Shown here in pieces: positions 36,901 through 43,976 of a stretch of 64,000 nucleotides of DNA. The notes below the pieces were generated by a model. That model ran no database searches. It worked only from the letters and a program-made list of their open reading frames with translations, and was not told the DNA's origin. The position numbers and the translations under genes were made by a program. Position 1 is the stretch's first letter; each line of letters opens with the position of its first letter. The stretch comes from Alistipes sp. (GTDB lineage Bacteria; Bacteroidota; Bacteroidia; Bacteroidales; Rikenellaceae), in assembly GCA_017410165.1 (NCBI GenBank), contig JAFQRH010000004.1:123376-187375 (forward strand), given 5' to 3'.

Positions 36901-38377
36901 CGACGAGCGACGGCTTGCTATATGTCGTAAAGAGATTCTGCTCGCGGTCACGTTTGGTATATTTATACTCGGTCTGGCTCGACGAACGATAGTCGCCCCA
37001 AGCCGTAGCATCATCAATATTCGTAACCTTCGTGTAGTCGCTCGGCACATATCCGGCAGCGAGTGTCGAGATATCGCCATTCCAAACAAGTTTGCCAAAG
37101 TTCTCGAATACAATAACATCGCCCGCCTGACGCGCAGTCGAAACAACAACATCACAATCCTTCGGAGCCGTTGCAAATGACATCATCTCCGAAGTTTTGG
37201 ACTTCGAGACATTCTTAACCTGCACCTTGTAGGTCGTATTTGGCGTAAGGCCGGAGAAGATAAAACGAGGAGGGCAAGTTGGGTTGCTTGCCGAATATGG
37301 GAACAGAGCATTGTTTGTAATACACTTGTCATCGCTCGGCTGCCAAGCAACAAGCAGTTGCTCGTTCTCGTCATACAGACAGATTTCGTGCTTGTCAGCT
37401 GCGTCAGCGGTGTAATCAGCCGGGAAACCATACGACGACCAAGCCACCGAAATCGTGGTATCGGTTGCTCGCATAAGGCGTACGGTAAGCGACGAACTAT
37501 TGCTCTTGAAGTAGTATTTACCATCAGCGAGCGCACTCTCCGACGACACCTTCTCAAACGATGCCACATTGAGCGGGAAGGTATAAATATAACCTGCCAA
37601 CATCGCTTTGGTCGGACGACGACAGAATGTATATACACCCTTATCGGTCGTTACGTCGTAATACACCTTACCGGAGGTGGTTGTAAAGTCGATTGGCGAA
37701 ACCAAAGCCCAACCATCCGACGTCGAACCAACAGCCGGCTCGGCATAGATGAGCGTCACCTCGCGCTTATCCAACGTACCCAACGTACGCGCCTGTAAAT
37801 TGACGCTACCCGTACCACTCAAATAGCCATCCTCGACACGCATCTTAATCGACGAAATCGTCTCGCCGGCCGGCACAGTCACAGCAAAGCGAGCAACCGA
37901 AGCAATCGTCTTGAACGAGAACGCAGCAGCATCCGACGAAGAACCAATCATCAAGTTACGATCATCGACATTCACCTCTGCAACCGGGGTATATACCTGC
38001 ACCGAAGGAAGTGTTACCTTCACATCTTTTCCATCGATATTTGCAGCCGACGCAGGATATACGGCATACATATTTGTCGAAACCGATGCAATCGAGCCCA
38101 CAAAAACACCGTGCTGGGTATCGGCACCCGATTTGAGCTTAAATTCAGAAGCGGTAGCCAGGTCGGTAACCGCGATACGGTCATTAGCACTCCACAACAT
38201 ACGCATCGAGCCATCGGCTCCCGTTTCGGCATACGTTCTGGAAAGGTCGTCATCGATAAAGGCGTCGAGCGACGTTACGGTCAGCCCACCCGCGTAATCA
38301 ATCTGCTCGTCAATCTGCGAACATCCAACAGTAAAGAGTACTGCACAAATAACGGAAAGCAAAGAAAATCTTTTCAT
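33941..38377 (-). CDS. Giant surface calcineurin-like phosphoesterase lipoprotein
   Basis: Encodes 1478 residues, lipobox VGC with Cys19. Order: fimbrillin-like domain (about 25-290), Fn3 (about 300-405, ending GLTPNTTYKVQVKNVSK), a jelly-roll 'choice-of-anchor' type domain (about 415-655), a second Fn3 (about 665-760), a second jelly-roll (about 770-960), a carboxypeptidase-regulatory-like domain (YGHVYDDMGRPMSGVVVSDG) and the phosphoesterase core (LADPQ, TLGDVT, TMGNHDY, CVHIPL, SGHTH). The flanking domains match the short paralogue; the middle 600 residues are extra. It is preceded by a strong AAGGAGG ribosome site and a 39-codon gene. Confidence 0.85.
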   Translation of the reverse strand: MKRFSLLSVICAVLFTVGCSQIDEQIDYAGGLTVTSLDAFIDDDLSRTYAETGADGSMRMLWSANDRIAVTDLATASEFKLKSGADTQHGVFVGSIASVSTNMYAVYPASAANIDGKDVKVTLPSVQVYTPVAEVNVDDRNLMIGSSSDAAAFSFKTIASVARFAVTVPAGETISSIKMRVEDGYLSGTGSVNLQARTLGTLDKREVTLIYAEPAVGSTSDGWALVSPIDFTTTSGKVYYDVTTDKGVYTFCRRPTKAMLAGYIYTFPLNVASFEKVSSESALADGKYYFKSNSSSLTVRLMRATDTTISVAWSSYGFPADYTADAADKHEICLYDENEQLLVAWQPSDDKCITNNALFPYSASNPTCPPRFIFSGLTPNTTYKVQVKNVSKSKTSEMMSFATAPKDCDVVVSTARQAGDVIVFENFGKLVWNGDISTLAAGYVPSDYTKVTNIDDATAWGDYRSSSQTEYKYTKRDREQNLFTTYSKPSLVESFGLSAWAYWRNAADNSTSSTSSTALVRPGYLKLGATKVRAGIVTPKLAALLGKATVRVVFKACAYGTASCDDDCTVGVMAVKGGTVNSTTWRLTGETQVAKKNLTISQELKWNTYTVELNGVTPDSRIVVCGDAASVSSKNNRILVDDIRVEFVSYEETVATDVPFVEHIASTSHAATIEWSEVEQASRKYVVNLYRDANCSDLIQSYTTLLGNSNYVGAWPARFTFPYLNAGTTYYATVKTLAGVISNPVAVHTLEEGEQRQNDVVYTDFDTVCWGGDYMNMAASVKLNVNSTKTYAPAALSDAISNSNPVAATADGFALTAYSDKVISLFGLTGWESKNAYTSQGYMKLGSASEGGYLTTPSIINLMDTTVKFVVNFKACPYVDDKATAQTSFIYVNLLDGETSAEKQTKKVDIGGMRNIPGWSEFEVVFENAKAGDKIQFKSGGDAQSRFCLDDVHISSPSAVSDGVVYGHVYDDMGRPMSGVVVSDGFTAVQTAANGYYQLATNKDCWYIYVSIPADCEVPINEYGQPAFYQKYTSKQSKYDFTLTKLEGGAETKFTLFCLADPQCKDSTQRSRFKNECVPDLKDHAATKGVPCYGVTLGDVTYSEGNRNCVSQMPYLRDHMAVKNTGMPIFQTMGNHDYTYFGPNTSISADETSSTYNMKAQRAFEEVFGPIDYSWNRGDAHIVCMRNMQWNATNNAGNYSLAFTNDQYNWLKQDLSFVPKDKLIIFCVHIPLTNSTGTNVRNVISLLAQYDEAHIMSGHTHYMRNEPTLSSGVYEHVHAAVCGCWWYSNANGDGVPNGYGVYDIEGKTIKSWYYKGVNTGMDDRNYQMRLYPGDYRCGGTHEYIQLQHGDGVLLANVFNSDPNWTVEVYENNVYSGKMTRMSNKKDAPNAGTSQSNPTKPSTASTQDWWAIGYHIGVVGRGHVGGTRANYLTNSFHLYKYTLKNKNASIKVVATDRFGVKYTETHVMEDYDYSLMTKR

Positions 38378-38383
38378 AACACA

Positions 38384-38393
38384 ACCTCCTTTT
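38384..38393 (-). promoter_or_regulatory. Strong Shine-Dalgarno site
   Basis: The minus strand reads AAAAGGAGGT 6 bases before the ATG at 38377. Such a complete site is unusual in this window, where most starts lack one. It overlaps the stop codon of the 39-codon gene. Confidence 0.6.
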
Positions 38394-38512
38394 TACCAAA
38401 TATTACCGCCATTTTCATAACCCATATCGTCCGAATTTTCGTCCGATTCAGCAAAACCTCGTTCCAATAGAACGCTCAACACGCGAAGTGTCGGAAATTC
38501 ATACTCATTCAT
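38393..38512 (-). CDS. 39-residue small protein upstream of the giant phosphoesterase
   Basis: A short frame starts ATG at 38512 and encodes MNEYEFPTLRVLSVLLERG then a Ser/Asp/Glu-rich stretch and the ending ENGGNIW before TAA. It lies between the promoter and the phosphoesterase gene, 15 bases from the latter, and its stop overlaps the ribosome site of that gene. The composition (hydrophobic helix then acidic Gly/Trp tail) resembles small peptides that I have seen encoded before surface-protein genes in Bacteroidales. The function is unknown; it could be a leader peptide or an unannotated small protein. Confidence 0.5.
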   Translation of the reverse strand: MNEYEFPTLRVLSVLLERGFAESDENSDDMGYENGGNIW

Positions 38513-38605
38513 AGTTCTGTCTTTTTTTATCTATTTATTTTTGTTTCTGCATTTTACACGCAACCGTCGCACGCATACGCGCACACCAGCGCATTATAAA
38601 TCGTA

Positions 38606-38613
38606 CAAAGATA
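38606..38613 (-). promoter_or_regulatory. Promoter -7 box of the phosphoesterase locus
   Basis: The minus strand reads TATCTTTG, about 93 bases before the 39-codon gene. It faces away from the fabD box 12 bases to its right. Confidence 0.6.
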
Positions 38614-38625
38614 GAATTTTTTATT

Positions 38626-38633
38626 TATCTTTG
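38626..38633 (+). promoter_or_regulatory. Promoter -7 box of fabD
   Basis: TATCTTTG lies 33 bases before the ATG at 38667. It overlaps the space needed for the -33 element of the divergent promoter. Confidence 0.6.
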
Positions 38634-38666
38634 CAACGAATTTTTCACTAAATACCTTTATATGAT

Positions 38667-39548
38667 ATGAAAAATGCGTATGTATTTCCCGGTCAAGGTG
38701 CCCAATTTTCGGGTATGGGAAAGGATTTGTATGACAATTCACAGAACGCACGCACACTGTTCGAGCACGCAAACGATATTCTCGGTTTTCGCATAACCGA
38801 CATAATGTTCGAGGGCACGGCAGAAGAACTTCGCCAAACCTCCGTAACGCAACCCGCCGTATTTCTACACTCGGTCATCCTCGCATCGACGCTCGGCATC
38901 AAGCCCGATGCCGTTGCAGGTCACTCGCTTGGCGAGTTTTCGGCACTCGTCGCAGCCGGTGCGCTCTCGTTTGAGGATGGTCTGCGATTGGTCGCAAAAC
39001 GTGCTGCTGCAATGCAACGCGCTTGCGAACTTACACCCGGAACTATGGCGGCAGTCCTCGCGTTGGCCGACGATGTAACGGAGCGCATCTGCGCGCAGAC
39101 CGAAGGCATAGTCGTTGCCGCAAACTACAACTGCCCCGGTCAGTTGGTTATCTCGGGCAGCGTCGAGGCGGTAAAGAGCGCGTGTGTCGCACTCAAAGCC
39201 GAAGGCGCACGTCGCGCACTCGTTCTTCCGGTTGGCGGAGCGTTCCACTCTCCACTTATGGAGCCGGCCCGCAAAGAGTTGGAGCAAGCCATTGCCGAGG
39301 CGAAGTTCTGCACTCCAACTTGCCCTATATATCAAAACGTCGATGCAGCACCACACACTGCACCGGAGGAGATTAAGCAGAATCTGATTGCGCAACTTAC
39401 GGCACCGGTACGTTGGACGCAGAGCGTTCGCAATATGATTGCCGACGGCATCACATCGTTCACAGAGTTGGGTCCGGGCAATGTTTTACAAGGTTTGATT
39501 AGCAAGACCAATTCCGAGGTTACAGTCACTTCAAAGGCGAATCTTTAA
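38667..39548 (+). CDS. fabD: Malonyl-CoA:ACP transacylase
   Basis: Encodes 293 residues of the enzyme that loads malonyl groups onto acyl carrier protein for fatty-acid synthesis. The N-terminus YVFPGQGAQFSGMGKDLY is typical. The nucleophile is Ser87 in AGHSLGEFSAL, and the second catalytic residue is the histidine in GGAFHSPLMEPA. The C-terminus has the ELGPGNVLQGLI motif. Length is normal. It stands alone here, without fabF, fabH or acpP, and is followed by an intrinsic terminator. Confidence 0.96.
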   Translation: MKNAYVFPGQGAQFSGMGKDLYDNSQNARTLFEHANDILGFRITDIMFEGTAEELRQTSVTQPAVFLHSVILASTLGIKPDAVAGHSLGEFSALVAAGALSFEDGLRLVAKRAAAMQRACELTPGTMAAVLALADDVTERICAQTEGIVVAANYNCPGQLVISGSVEAVKSACVALKAEGARRALVLPVGGAFHSPLMEPARKELEQAIAEAKFCTPTCPIYQNVDAAPHTAPEEIKQNLIAQLTAPVRWTQSVRNMIADGITSFTELGPGNVLQGLISKTNSEVTVTSKANL

Positions 39549-39581
39549 TATTTTTTATTATTTTTTTGAAAAAATTAAATA

Positions 39582-39608
39582 AGAAGCGGATAATTTCGCT
39601 TCTTTTTT
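39582..39608 (+). terminator. Intrinsic terminator after fabD
   Basis: AAGAAGCG and CGCTTCTT form an 8-bp stem followed by TTTTTT; the end abuts the ROK gene promoter. Confidence 0.75.
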
Positions 39609-39609
39609 G

Positions 39610-39617
39610 TATATTTG
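39610..39617 (+). promoter_or_regulatory. Promoter -7 box of the ROK regulator gene
   Basis: TATATTTG lies 29 bases before the ATG at 39647. Confidence 0.6.
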
Positions 39618-39646
39618 CGTTACAAAAACATACAACGTAAGGTAAA

Positions 39647-40873
39647 ATGAGCTCCCTGATAGATTTTTTCAACAATCAAGAGACCGAAAACAAAGGTCTG
39701 CTACACAAGAATAATGTCATCAAACGCAGCGTCATTGCATATATGGCAATCAATGGCGAATCGACTTTGGCGGAACTGACCAAAGAGTTACGAATCAGCA
39801 TCCCGACCATCACCAAACTCGTTCAGGAGTTGGTCGAGGAGAATATCGTGACCGACTTGGGTAAGGTAGAGACTCCGGGAGGCCGTCGTCCGAATGTCTT
39901 TGGTTTGACGAATACCACCATATACTTTGCCGGCATCAACGTAGGTCGTGACCGTATGACATTCGTGATTACCGACCTGCAAAACAATATCATCCAAGAG
40001 GTGGTCGATGACACGTTCGAGTTGAGCGACCGCTCGCAATGTCTGGACAAGATTTGCGACAACATCGAGCACTTTATCAACAACTGCGGCATCGACAAGA
40101 GCCACATTCTCGGTGTCGGTGTATGCATTGTCGGTCGAGTAAATACGCATCAAGGCCGTTCGTACAAATACTTTACGAGCGTCGAGGAGTCGTTACGCGA
40201 CATCATTGAACGTCGCATCGGCATCCGCGTTCTGGTCGAGAACGACACCCGTTCGCGTTGTTACGCCGAGTACACTTGTGGTCGCTCGAAGGATGAGAGC
40301 AACGTGCTCTATCTGCACTTGGGTTTAGGTGTGGCAATCGGTATTGTCGTGAACGGCAAACTCTTCTACGGCAAAAATGGTTTTGCGGGCGAGTTCGGAC
40401 ACATTCCGTTCTTCAACAACGAGAAGATCTGCTTCTGCGGAAAGAAGGGTTGTTTGGAGACCGAAGTTTCGGGTATCGCCATCGAAGAGAAGATGAGCGA
40501 ATTGGTCAAGAACGGCGCAAACACCATTCTTCGCCCGAAGTACGAGCGTCAGGAGACAATTCACATCAACGATATCATCGCCGCTGCACGCAACGACGAC
40601 AACCTCTCGATTGAACTCATCGAGGAGGCAGGCGAGAAGATTGGCAAGGCGGTTGCAATTCTGATTAACATCTTCAATCCGGAGACGGTTATCGTCGGAG
40701 GTAATCTCGCCGCTGCGGGCGACTACATTATGCTCCCGCTCAAATCGGCAACCAACAAATACTCGCTCAACCTCGTGTATAAGGATACCAAATTCCGTCT
40801 GTCGAAGATGAGCGAGAATGCTCCGGCTTGGGGCGTTGCGATGCTTATCCGTAACCAGATTATCGGTTTGTAA
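39647..40873 (+). CDS. ROK family transcriptional regulator (NagC/Mlc type)
   Basis: Encodes 408 residues. An N-terminal winged helix-turn-helix (ESTLAELTKELRISIPTITKLVQELVEE, then GGRRPNVFGL) precedes an ROK fold. The zinc site is visible as GEFGHIPFFNN with CFCGKKGCLE. The glucokinase-type sugar/phosphate residues are partly kept (ENDTRS in place of the usual ENDANA), which suggests sugar sensing rather than kinase activity. It probably controls sugar or amino-sugar genes; targets are not evident. The GNAT-Rpe frame follows after 17 bases. Confidence 0.9.
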   Translation: MSSLIDFFNNQETENKGLLHKNNVIKRSVIAYMAINGESTLAELTKELRISIPTITKLVQELVEENIVTDLGKVETPGGRRPNVFGLTNTTIYFAGINVGRDRMTFVITDLQNNIIQEVVDDTFELSDRSQCLDKICDNIEHFINNCGIDKSHILGVGVCIVGRVNTHQGRSYKYFTSVEESLRDIIERRIGIRVLVENDTRSRCYAEYTCGRSKDESNVLYLHLGLGVAIGIVVNGKLFYGKNGFAGEFGHIPFFNNEKICFCGKKGCLETEVSGIAIEEKMSELVKNGANTILRPKYERQETIHINDIIAAARNDDNLSIELIEEAGEKIGKAVAILINIFNPETVIVGGNLAAAGDYIMLPLKSATNKYSLNLVYKDTKFRLSKMSENAPAWGVAMLIRNQIIGL

Positions 40874-40890
40874 CACACTCTCCGCCAAAG

Positions 40891-42003
40891 ATGCTGTTGC
40901 AGGGGAATATATGCACACTTCGTAGTGTCGAATCGAAAGATATCGACACTATTCTTTTATGGGAGAACGACCCTGCGCTGGCACCATTCAGCGACCCTCA
41001 TCCGCCATATTCGCGTAGCGACATTGAGGAGTTTATCCGCAGCGAAGAGGCGGGATTCGAGACGAACCGCCAGATGCGACTTATGATTGAATGCGAAGGC
41101 AAGACGATTGGCGCAATCGACCTATTCGACTACGATGGCGAGCAAGCGGAGGTAGGCATACTGATACACAATGAAACCAATCGCCGAAAAGGATACGCAC
41201 GAGCGGCGTTAAGGGCGGTTATCGGCTATGCACGAGATTTGCGGCTCAAACGCCTAAAAGCAATCATTGCCGACGACAATCTGCCGAGTCGGGCACTGTT
41301 CGAGGGTTGCGGATTTGTAAAAACGGACAATTTTACGTACATTTGTAATATGAAACGAATTATTGCACCATCAATACTTTCAGCCGATTTCGGCAATCTC
41401 GAACGCGACGTACGAATGCTCGACGAATCGCGCGCCGAGTGGGTACACGTCGATGTTATGGACGGCGTGTTCGTACCAAACATTTCGTTCGGCTTTCCTG
41501 TTTTGAAACCCGTTCGCACGGCGACCCGAAAGGTGGTCGATACGCACCTTATGATTTGCGACCCGATACGCTACGTGGAGCGTTTCGCAAAGGCAGGTTC
41601 CGACTACGTGACATTCCACTACGAGGCAACCGATGACGTGGATGCCTGCATAGATGCCATTCACGCTGCCGGCGCAAAGGCAGGCATCAGCGTAAAACCG
41701 GCAACCGACGTACGTGTAGTCGAAAAGTGGCTGCACAAGCTCGATATGGTGTTGATTATGAGCGTCGAGCCGGGATTTGGCGGGCAGTCGTTCATTGCAT
41801 CATCGCTCGACAAGGTGCGCACGTTGCGCGAAATGATTGATGCGTGCGGTGCGAATTGTCTGATAGAGATTGACGGCGGCATAGGCGAGAAAAATGCAGG
41901 CGAGATATTCGCGGCAGGTGCCGAGGTATTGGTTGCCGGCTCGTCCGTATTCGGAGCCGACGACCCGAAGGCGGCAATCGTAAAAATGTTGGAAGCAAAA
42001 TGA
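40891..42003 (+). CDS. GNAT acetyltransferase fused in frame to ribulose-phosphate 3-epimerase
   Basis: One frame of 370 codons without a stop joins two proteins. Residues 1-153 are a GNAT domain (CTLRSVESKDIDTILLWEND, acetyl-CoA loop NRRKGYARAALRAVIGYAR, C-terminal SRALFEGCGFVKTDNF). Residues 154-370 are a complete ribulose-phosphate 3-epimerase starting MKRIIAPSILSADFGNLERD. The first part has no stop codon of its own. A strong internal promoter sits just before the internal ATG at 41350, so both the fusion and a free Rpe may be made. The ABC-F gene overlaps the stop by 4 bases. Confidence 0.8.
   Translation: MLLQGNICTLRSVESKDIDTILLWENDPALAPFSDPHPPYSRSDIEEFIRSEEAGFETNRQMRLMIECEGKTIGAIDLFDYDGEQAEVGILIHNETNRRKGYARAALRAVIGYARDLRLKRLKAIIADDNLPSRALFEGCGFVKTDNFTYICNMKRIIAPSILSADFGNLERDVRMLDESRAEWVHVDVMDGVFVPNISFGFPVLKPVRTATRKVVDTHLMICDPIRYVERFAKAGSDYVTFHYEATDDVDACIDAIHAAGAKAGISVKPATDVRVVEKWLHKLDMVLIMSVEPGFGGQSFIASSLDKVRTLREMIDACGANCLIEIDGGIGEKNAGEIFAAGAEVLVAGSSVFGADDPKAAIVKMLEAK
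41314..41345 (+). promoter_or_regulatory. Internal promoter for stand-alone rpe
   Basis: TTTG (41314-41317), 20 bases, then TACATTTG (41338-41345) match both Bacteroidota promoter boxes at standard spacing. Four bases separate the box from the ATG at 41350. The promoter lies inside the coding sequence for the GNAT C-terminus. Confidence 0.6.
41350..42003 (+). CDS. rpe: Ribulose-phosphate 3-epimerase (internal start of the fusion frame)
   Basis: From the internal ATG the product is 217 residues, the normal length for Rpe, which interconverts ribulose 5-phosphate and xylulose 5-phosphate in the pentose phosphate pathway. The (beta/alpha)8 barrel shows APSILSADF, the metal ligands in HVDVMDGVFVPN and in DTHLMI, SVEPGFGGQSF, and the phosphate loop IEIDGGIG with VAGSSVFG. 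All catalytic residues are present, so the domain should be active either alone or in the fusion. Confidence 0.88.
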   Translation: MKRIIAPSILSADFGNLERDVRMLDESRAEWVHVDVMDGVFVPNISFGFPVLKPVRTATRKVVDTHLMICDPIRYVERFAKAGSDYVTFHYEATDDVDACIDAIHAAGAKAGISVKPATDVRVVEKWLHKLDMVLIMSVEPGFGGQSFIASSLDKVRTLREMIDACGANCLIEIDGGIGEKNAGEIFAAGAEVLVAGSSVFGADDPKAAIVKMLEAK

Positions 42004-43937
42004 TTTCGATAGATAATCTCACGGTCAGTTACGGCGGTTGGACACTATTCGACCAGATTTCGTTCCTCATCAATCCGAAAGACCGAATCGGTCTTGTAGG
42101 AAAGAACGGAGCCGGCAAGACCACTATTCTCAAACTTATTGTCGGGTTGCAACAACCCACCTCCGGCGCAGTAACACGCAACGGCGATTGCTCGATAGGT
42201 TACCTGCCACAGCAGATGCAGGTGGCCGACACCACTACCCTGCTTGCCGAGACAGCAAAGGCGTTCGAGGAGGTGCTTGCAATCGAGGCCGAAATTGCGA
42301 CGCTCACCGAGGAGATTGCCGCACGCACAGACTACGAATCGGAGGCATACGAGAAGTTGCTGCATCGGCTCAACGATGCCAACGACCGCTATCATATTTT
42401 GGGTGGCGATACGCGCGATGCCGACATCGAAAAGACGCTGCTCGGTTTGGGCTTTCGCCGCGAGGAGTTCGACAAGCCGACAAGTACCTTTTCGGGCGGT
42501 TGGCGTATGCGTATCGAGTTGGCGAAGTTGCTCTTGCGCCGTCCGTCGATTTTCCTGCTCGACGAGCCGACCAATCACCTCGATATCGAGTCGATACAGT
42601 GGTTGGAGGAGTATTTGAAGAATTACAACGGTGCCGTGCTGCTCATCTCGCACGACCGTGCCTTCCTGGATAACGTCACAAACCGCACCATCGAGTTGTC
42701 GCTCGGCAAAATCTACGACTACAAGGTGCCATATTCGCAATTCGTAACACTGCGTGCCGAACGCCGTGCGCAACAGCTCGCCGCGTATCAAAACCAACAG
42801 CGACTCATCGAGAAGAGCGAGGAGTTTATCGAAAAGTTCCGCTACAAGCCGACCAAGTCGAATCAGGTGCAGTCGCGCATCAAACAACTCGACAAGTTGG
42901 AGCGAATCGAGGTCGAGGAGGAGGATTTGGCAACGCTGAACATCAAGTTTCCGCCGGCACCTCGTTCGGGTCAGATTGTGGCAGAGATAAAAGAGGTTGG
43001 CAAGTCGTTCGGAGCGCACCACGTCTTTTCAGGTGCCGATTTTACCATTCTGAAAGGAGATAAAATCGCCCTTGTCGGACGTAATGGCGAGGGAAAGACG
43101 ACACTCGCACGAATGCTTATCGGCGAGTTGGCCCCAACCGAAGGCAATATCCGCATCGGAGCAAACGTAAGTATCGGCTACTACGCGCAGAATCAAGACG
43201 ATTTGATGGATGGCGACTTCACGGTTTACGACACGCTCGACCGCGTTGCGGTGGGCGACATTCGTACACGTCTGCGCGATATACTCGGTGCGTTTTTGTT
43301 CCGAGGCGAAGATATAGACAAGAAGGTCAAAGTGCTGTCGGGTGGCGAGCGTTCGCGTCTGGCAATGGCGCGTATGATGCTCGAACCACACAATCTGTTG
43401 GTACTCGACGAGCCGACCAACCATATGGATATGCGCTCGAAGGATATACTCAAAGAGGCGTTGCGCAAATTCGACGGCACGCTGGTTGTCGTATCGCACG
43501 ACCGCGAGTTCTTGGACGGCATCGTGGACAAAGTGTATGAGTTCCGCGACGGAGGTGTGCGCGAATATTTGGGCGGAATATACTACTTCCTCGAAAAGCG
43601 CAAGTTGGAAGATTTACGCGAGGTGGAGCGAAAATCGGCACCCGTCGAGCAGACGGCCACCACAAAGCAGAGTTCGTCGGGCAAATTGTCATACGAGCAG
43701 AAGAAGGAGCAGGAGAAGCTCGTCCGTAAGCACCGTAAAGCGGTCGAAAACATCGAGACAGAACTTGGAGCAGTCGAGCAGCAAATCGCCGAATGGGATG
43801 CGAAATTTGCAACGGCAACCGAGTATAACGCCGACGACTACAAACAGTACGATGCGCTTAAACAGCAATACGACCACTTGATGCACGAGTGGGAGAAGGC
43901 ATCCTACGAATTGGAAATGGTAGAGGAGGGCATTTAA
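42000..43937 (+). CDS. ABC-F family ATPase
   Basis: Encodes 645 residues with two ABC domains and no membrane segments. Walker A motifs are GKNGAGKTT (residues 34-42) and GRNGEGKTT. Signature motifs are FSGGWRMRIELAKLL and LSGGERSRLAMARMM, and Walker B motifs LLDEPTNHLD and LDEPTNHMD. The charged interdomain linker and the C-terminal coiled coil (about residues 560-640) are as in YdiF/Uup-type proteins, which act on ribosomes or DNA rather than in transport. The start overlaps the rpe stop (ATGA). Confidence 0.93.
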   Translation: MISIDNLTVSYGGWTLFDQISFLINPKDRIGLVGKNGAGKTTILKLIVGLQQPTSGAVTRNGDCSIGYLPQQMQVADTTTLLAETAKAFEEVLAIEAEIATLTEEIAARTDYESEAYEKLLHRLNDANDRYHILGGDTRDADIEKTLLGLGFRREEFDKPTSTFSGGWRMRIELAKLLLRRPSIFLLDEPTNHLDIESIQWLEEYLKNYNGAVLLISHDRAFLDNVTNRTIELSLGKIYDYKVPYSQFVTLRAERRAQQLAAYQNQQRLIEKSEEFIEKFRYKPTKSNQVQSRIKQLDKLERIEVEEEDLATLNIKFPPAPRSGQIVAEIKEVGKSFGAHHVFSGADFTILKGDKIALVGRNGEGKTTLARMLIGELAPTEGNIRIGANVSIGYYAQNQDDLMDGDFTVYDTLDRVAVGDIRTRLRDILGAFLFRGEDIDKKVKVLSGGERSRLAMARMMLEPHNLLVLDEPTNHMDMRSKDILKEALRKFDGTLVVVSHDREFLDGIVDKVYEFRDGGVREYLGGIYYFLEKRKLEDLREVERKSAPVEQTATTKQSSSGKLSYEQKKEQEKLVRKHRKAVENIETELGAVEQQIAEWDAKFATATEYNADDYKQYDALKQQYDHLMHEWEKASYELEMVEEGI

Positions 43938-43952
43938 CCCTCCTCTTCTTTT
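43923..43952 (+). terminator. Intrinsic terminator overlapping the ABC-F stop codon
   Basis: GAGGAGGG and CCCTCCTC form an 8-bp stem around the TAA stop, followed by TTCTTTT. Confidence 0.75.
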
Positions 43953-43976
43953 ATGACGCCGTGATGCAGACGATGG

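Noticed and set aside
34835..37180. A 781-codon plus-strand frame opposite the giant phosphoesterase
   Set aside because: Shadow of a repetitive-domain gene; no start signals or motifs.
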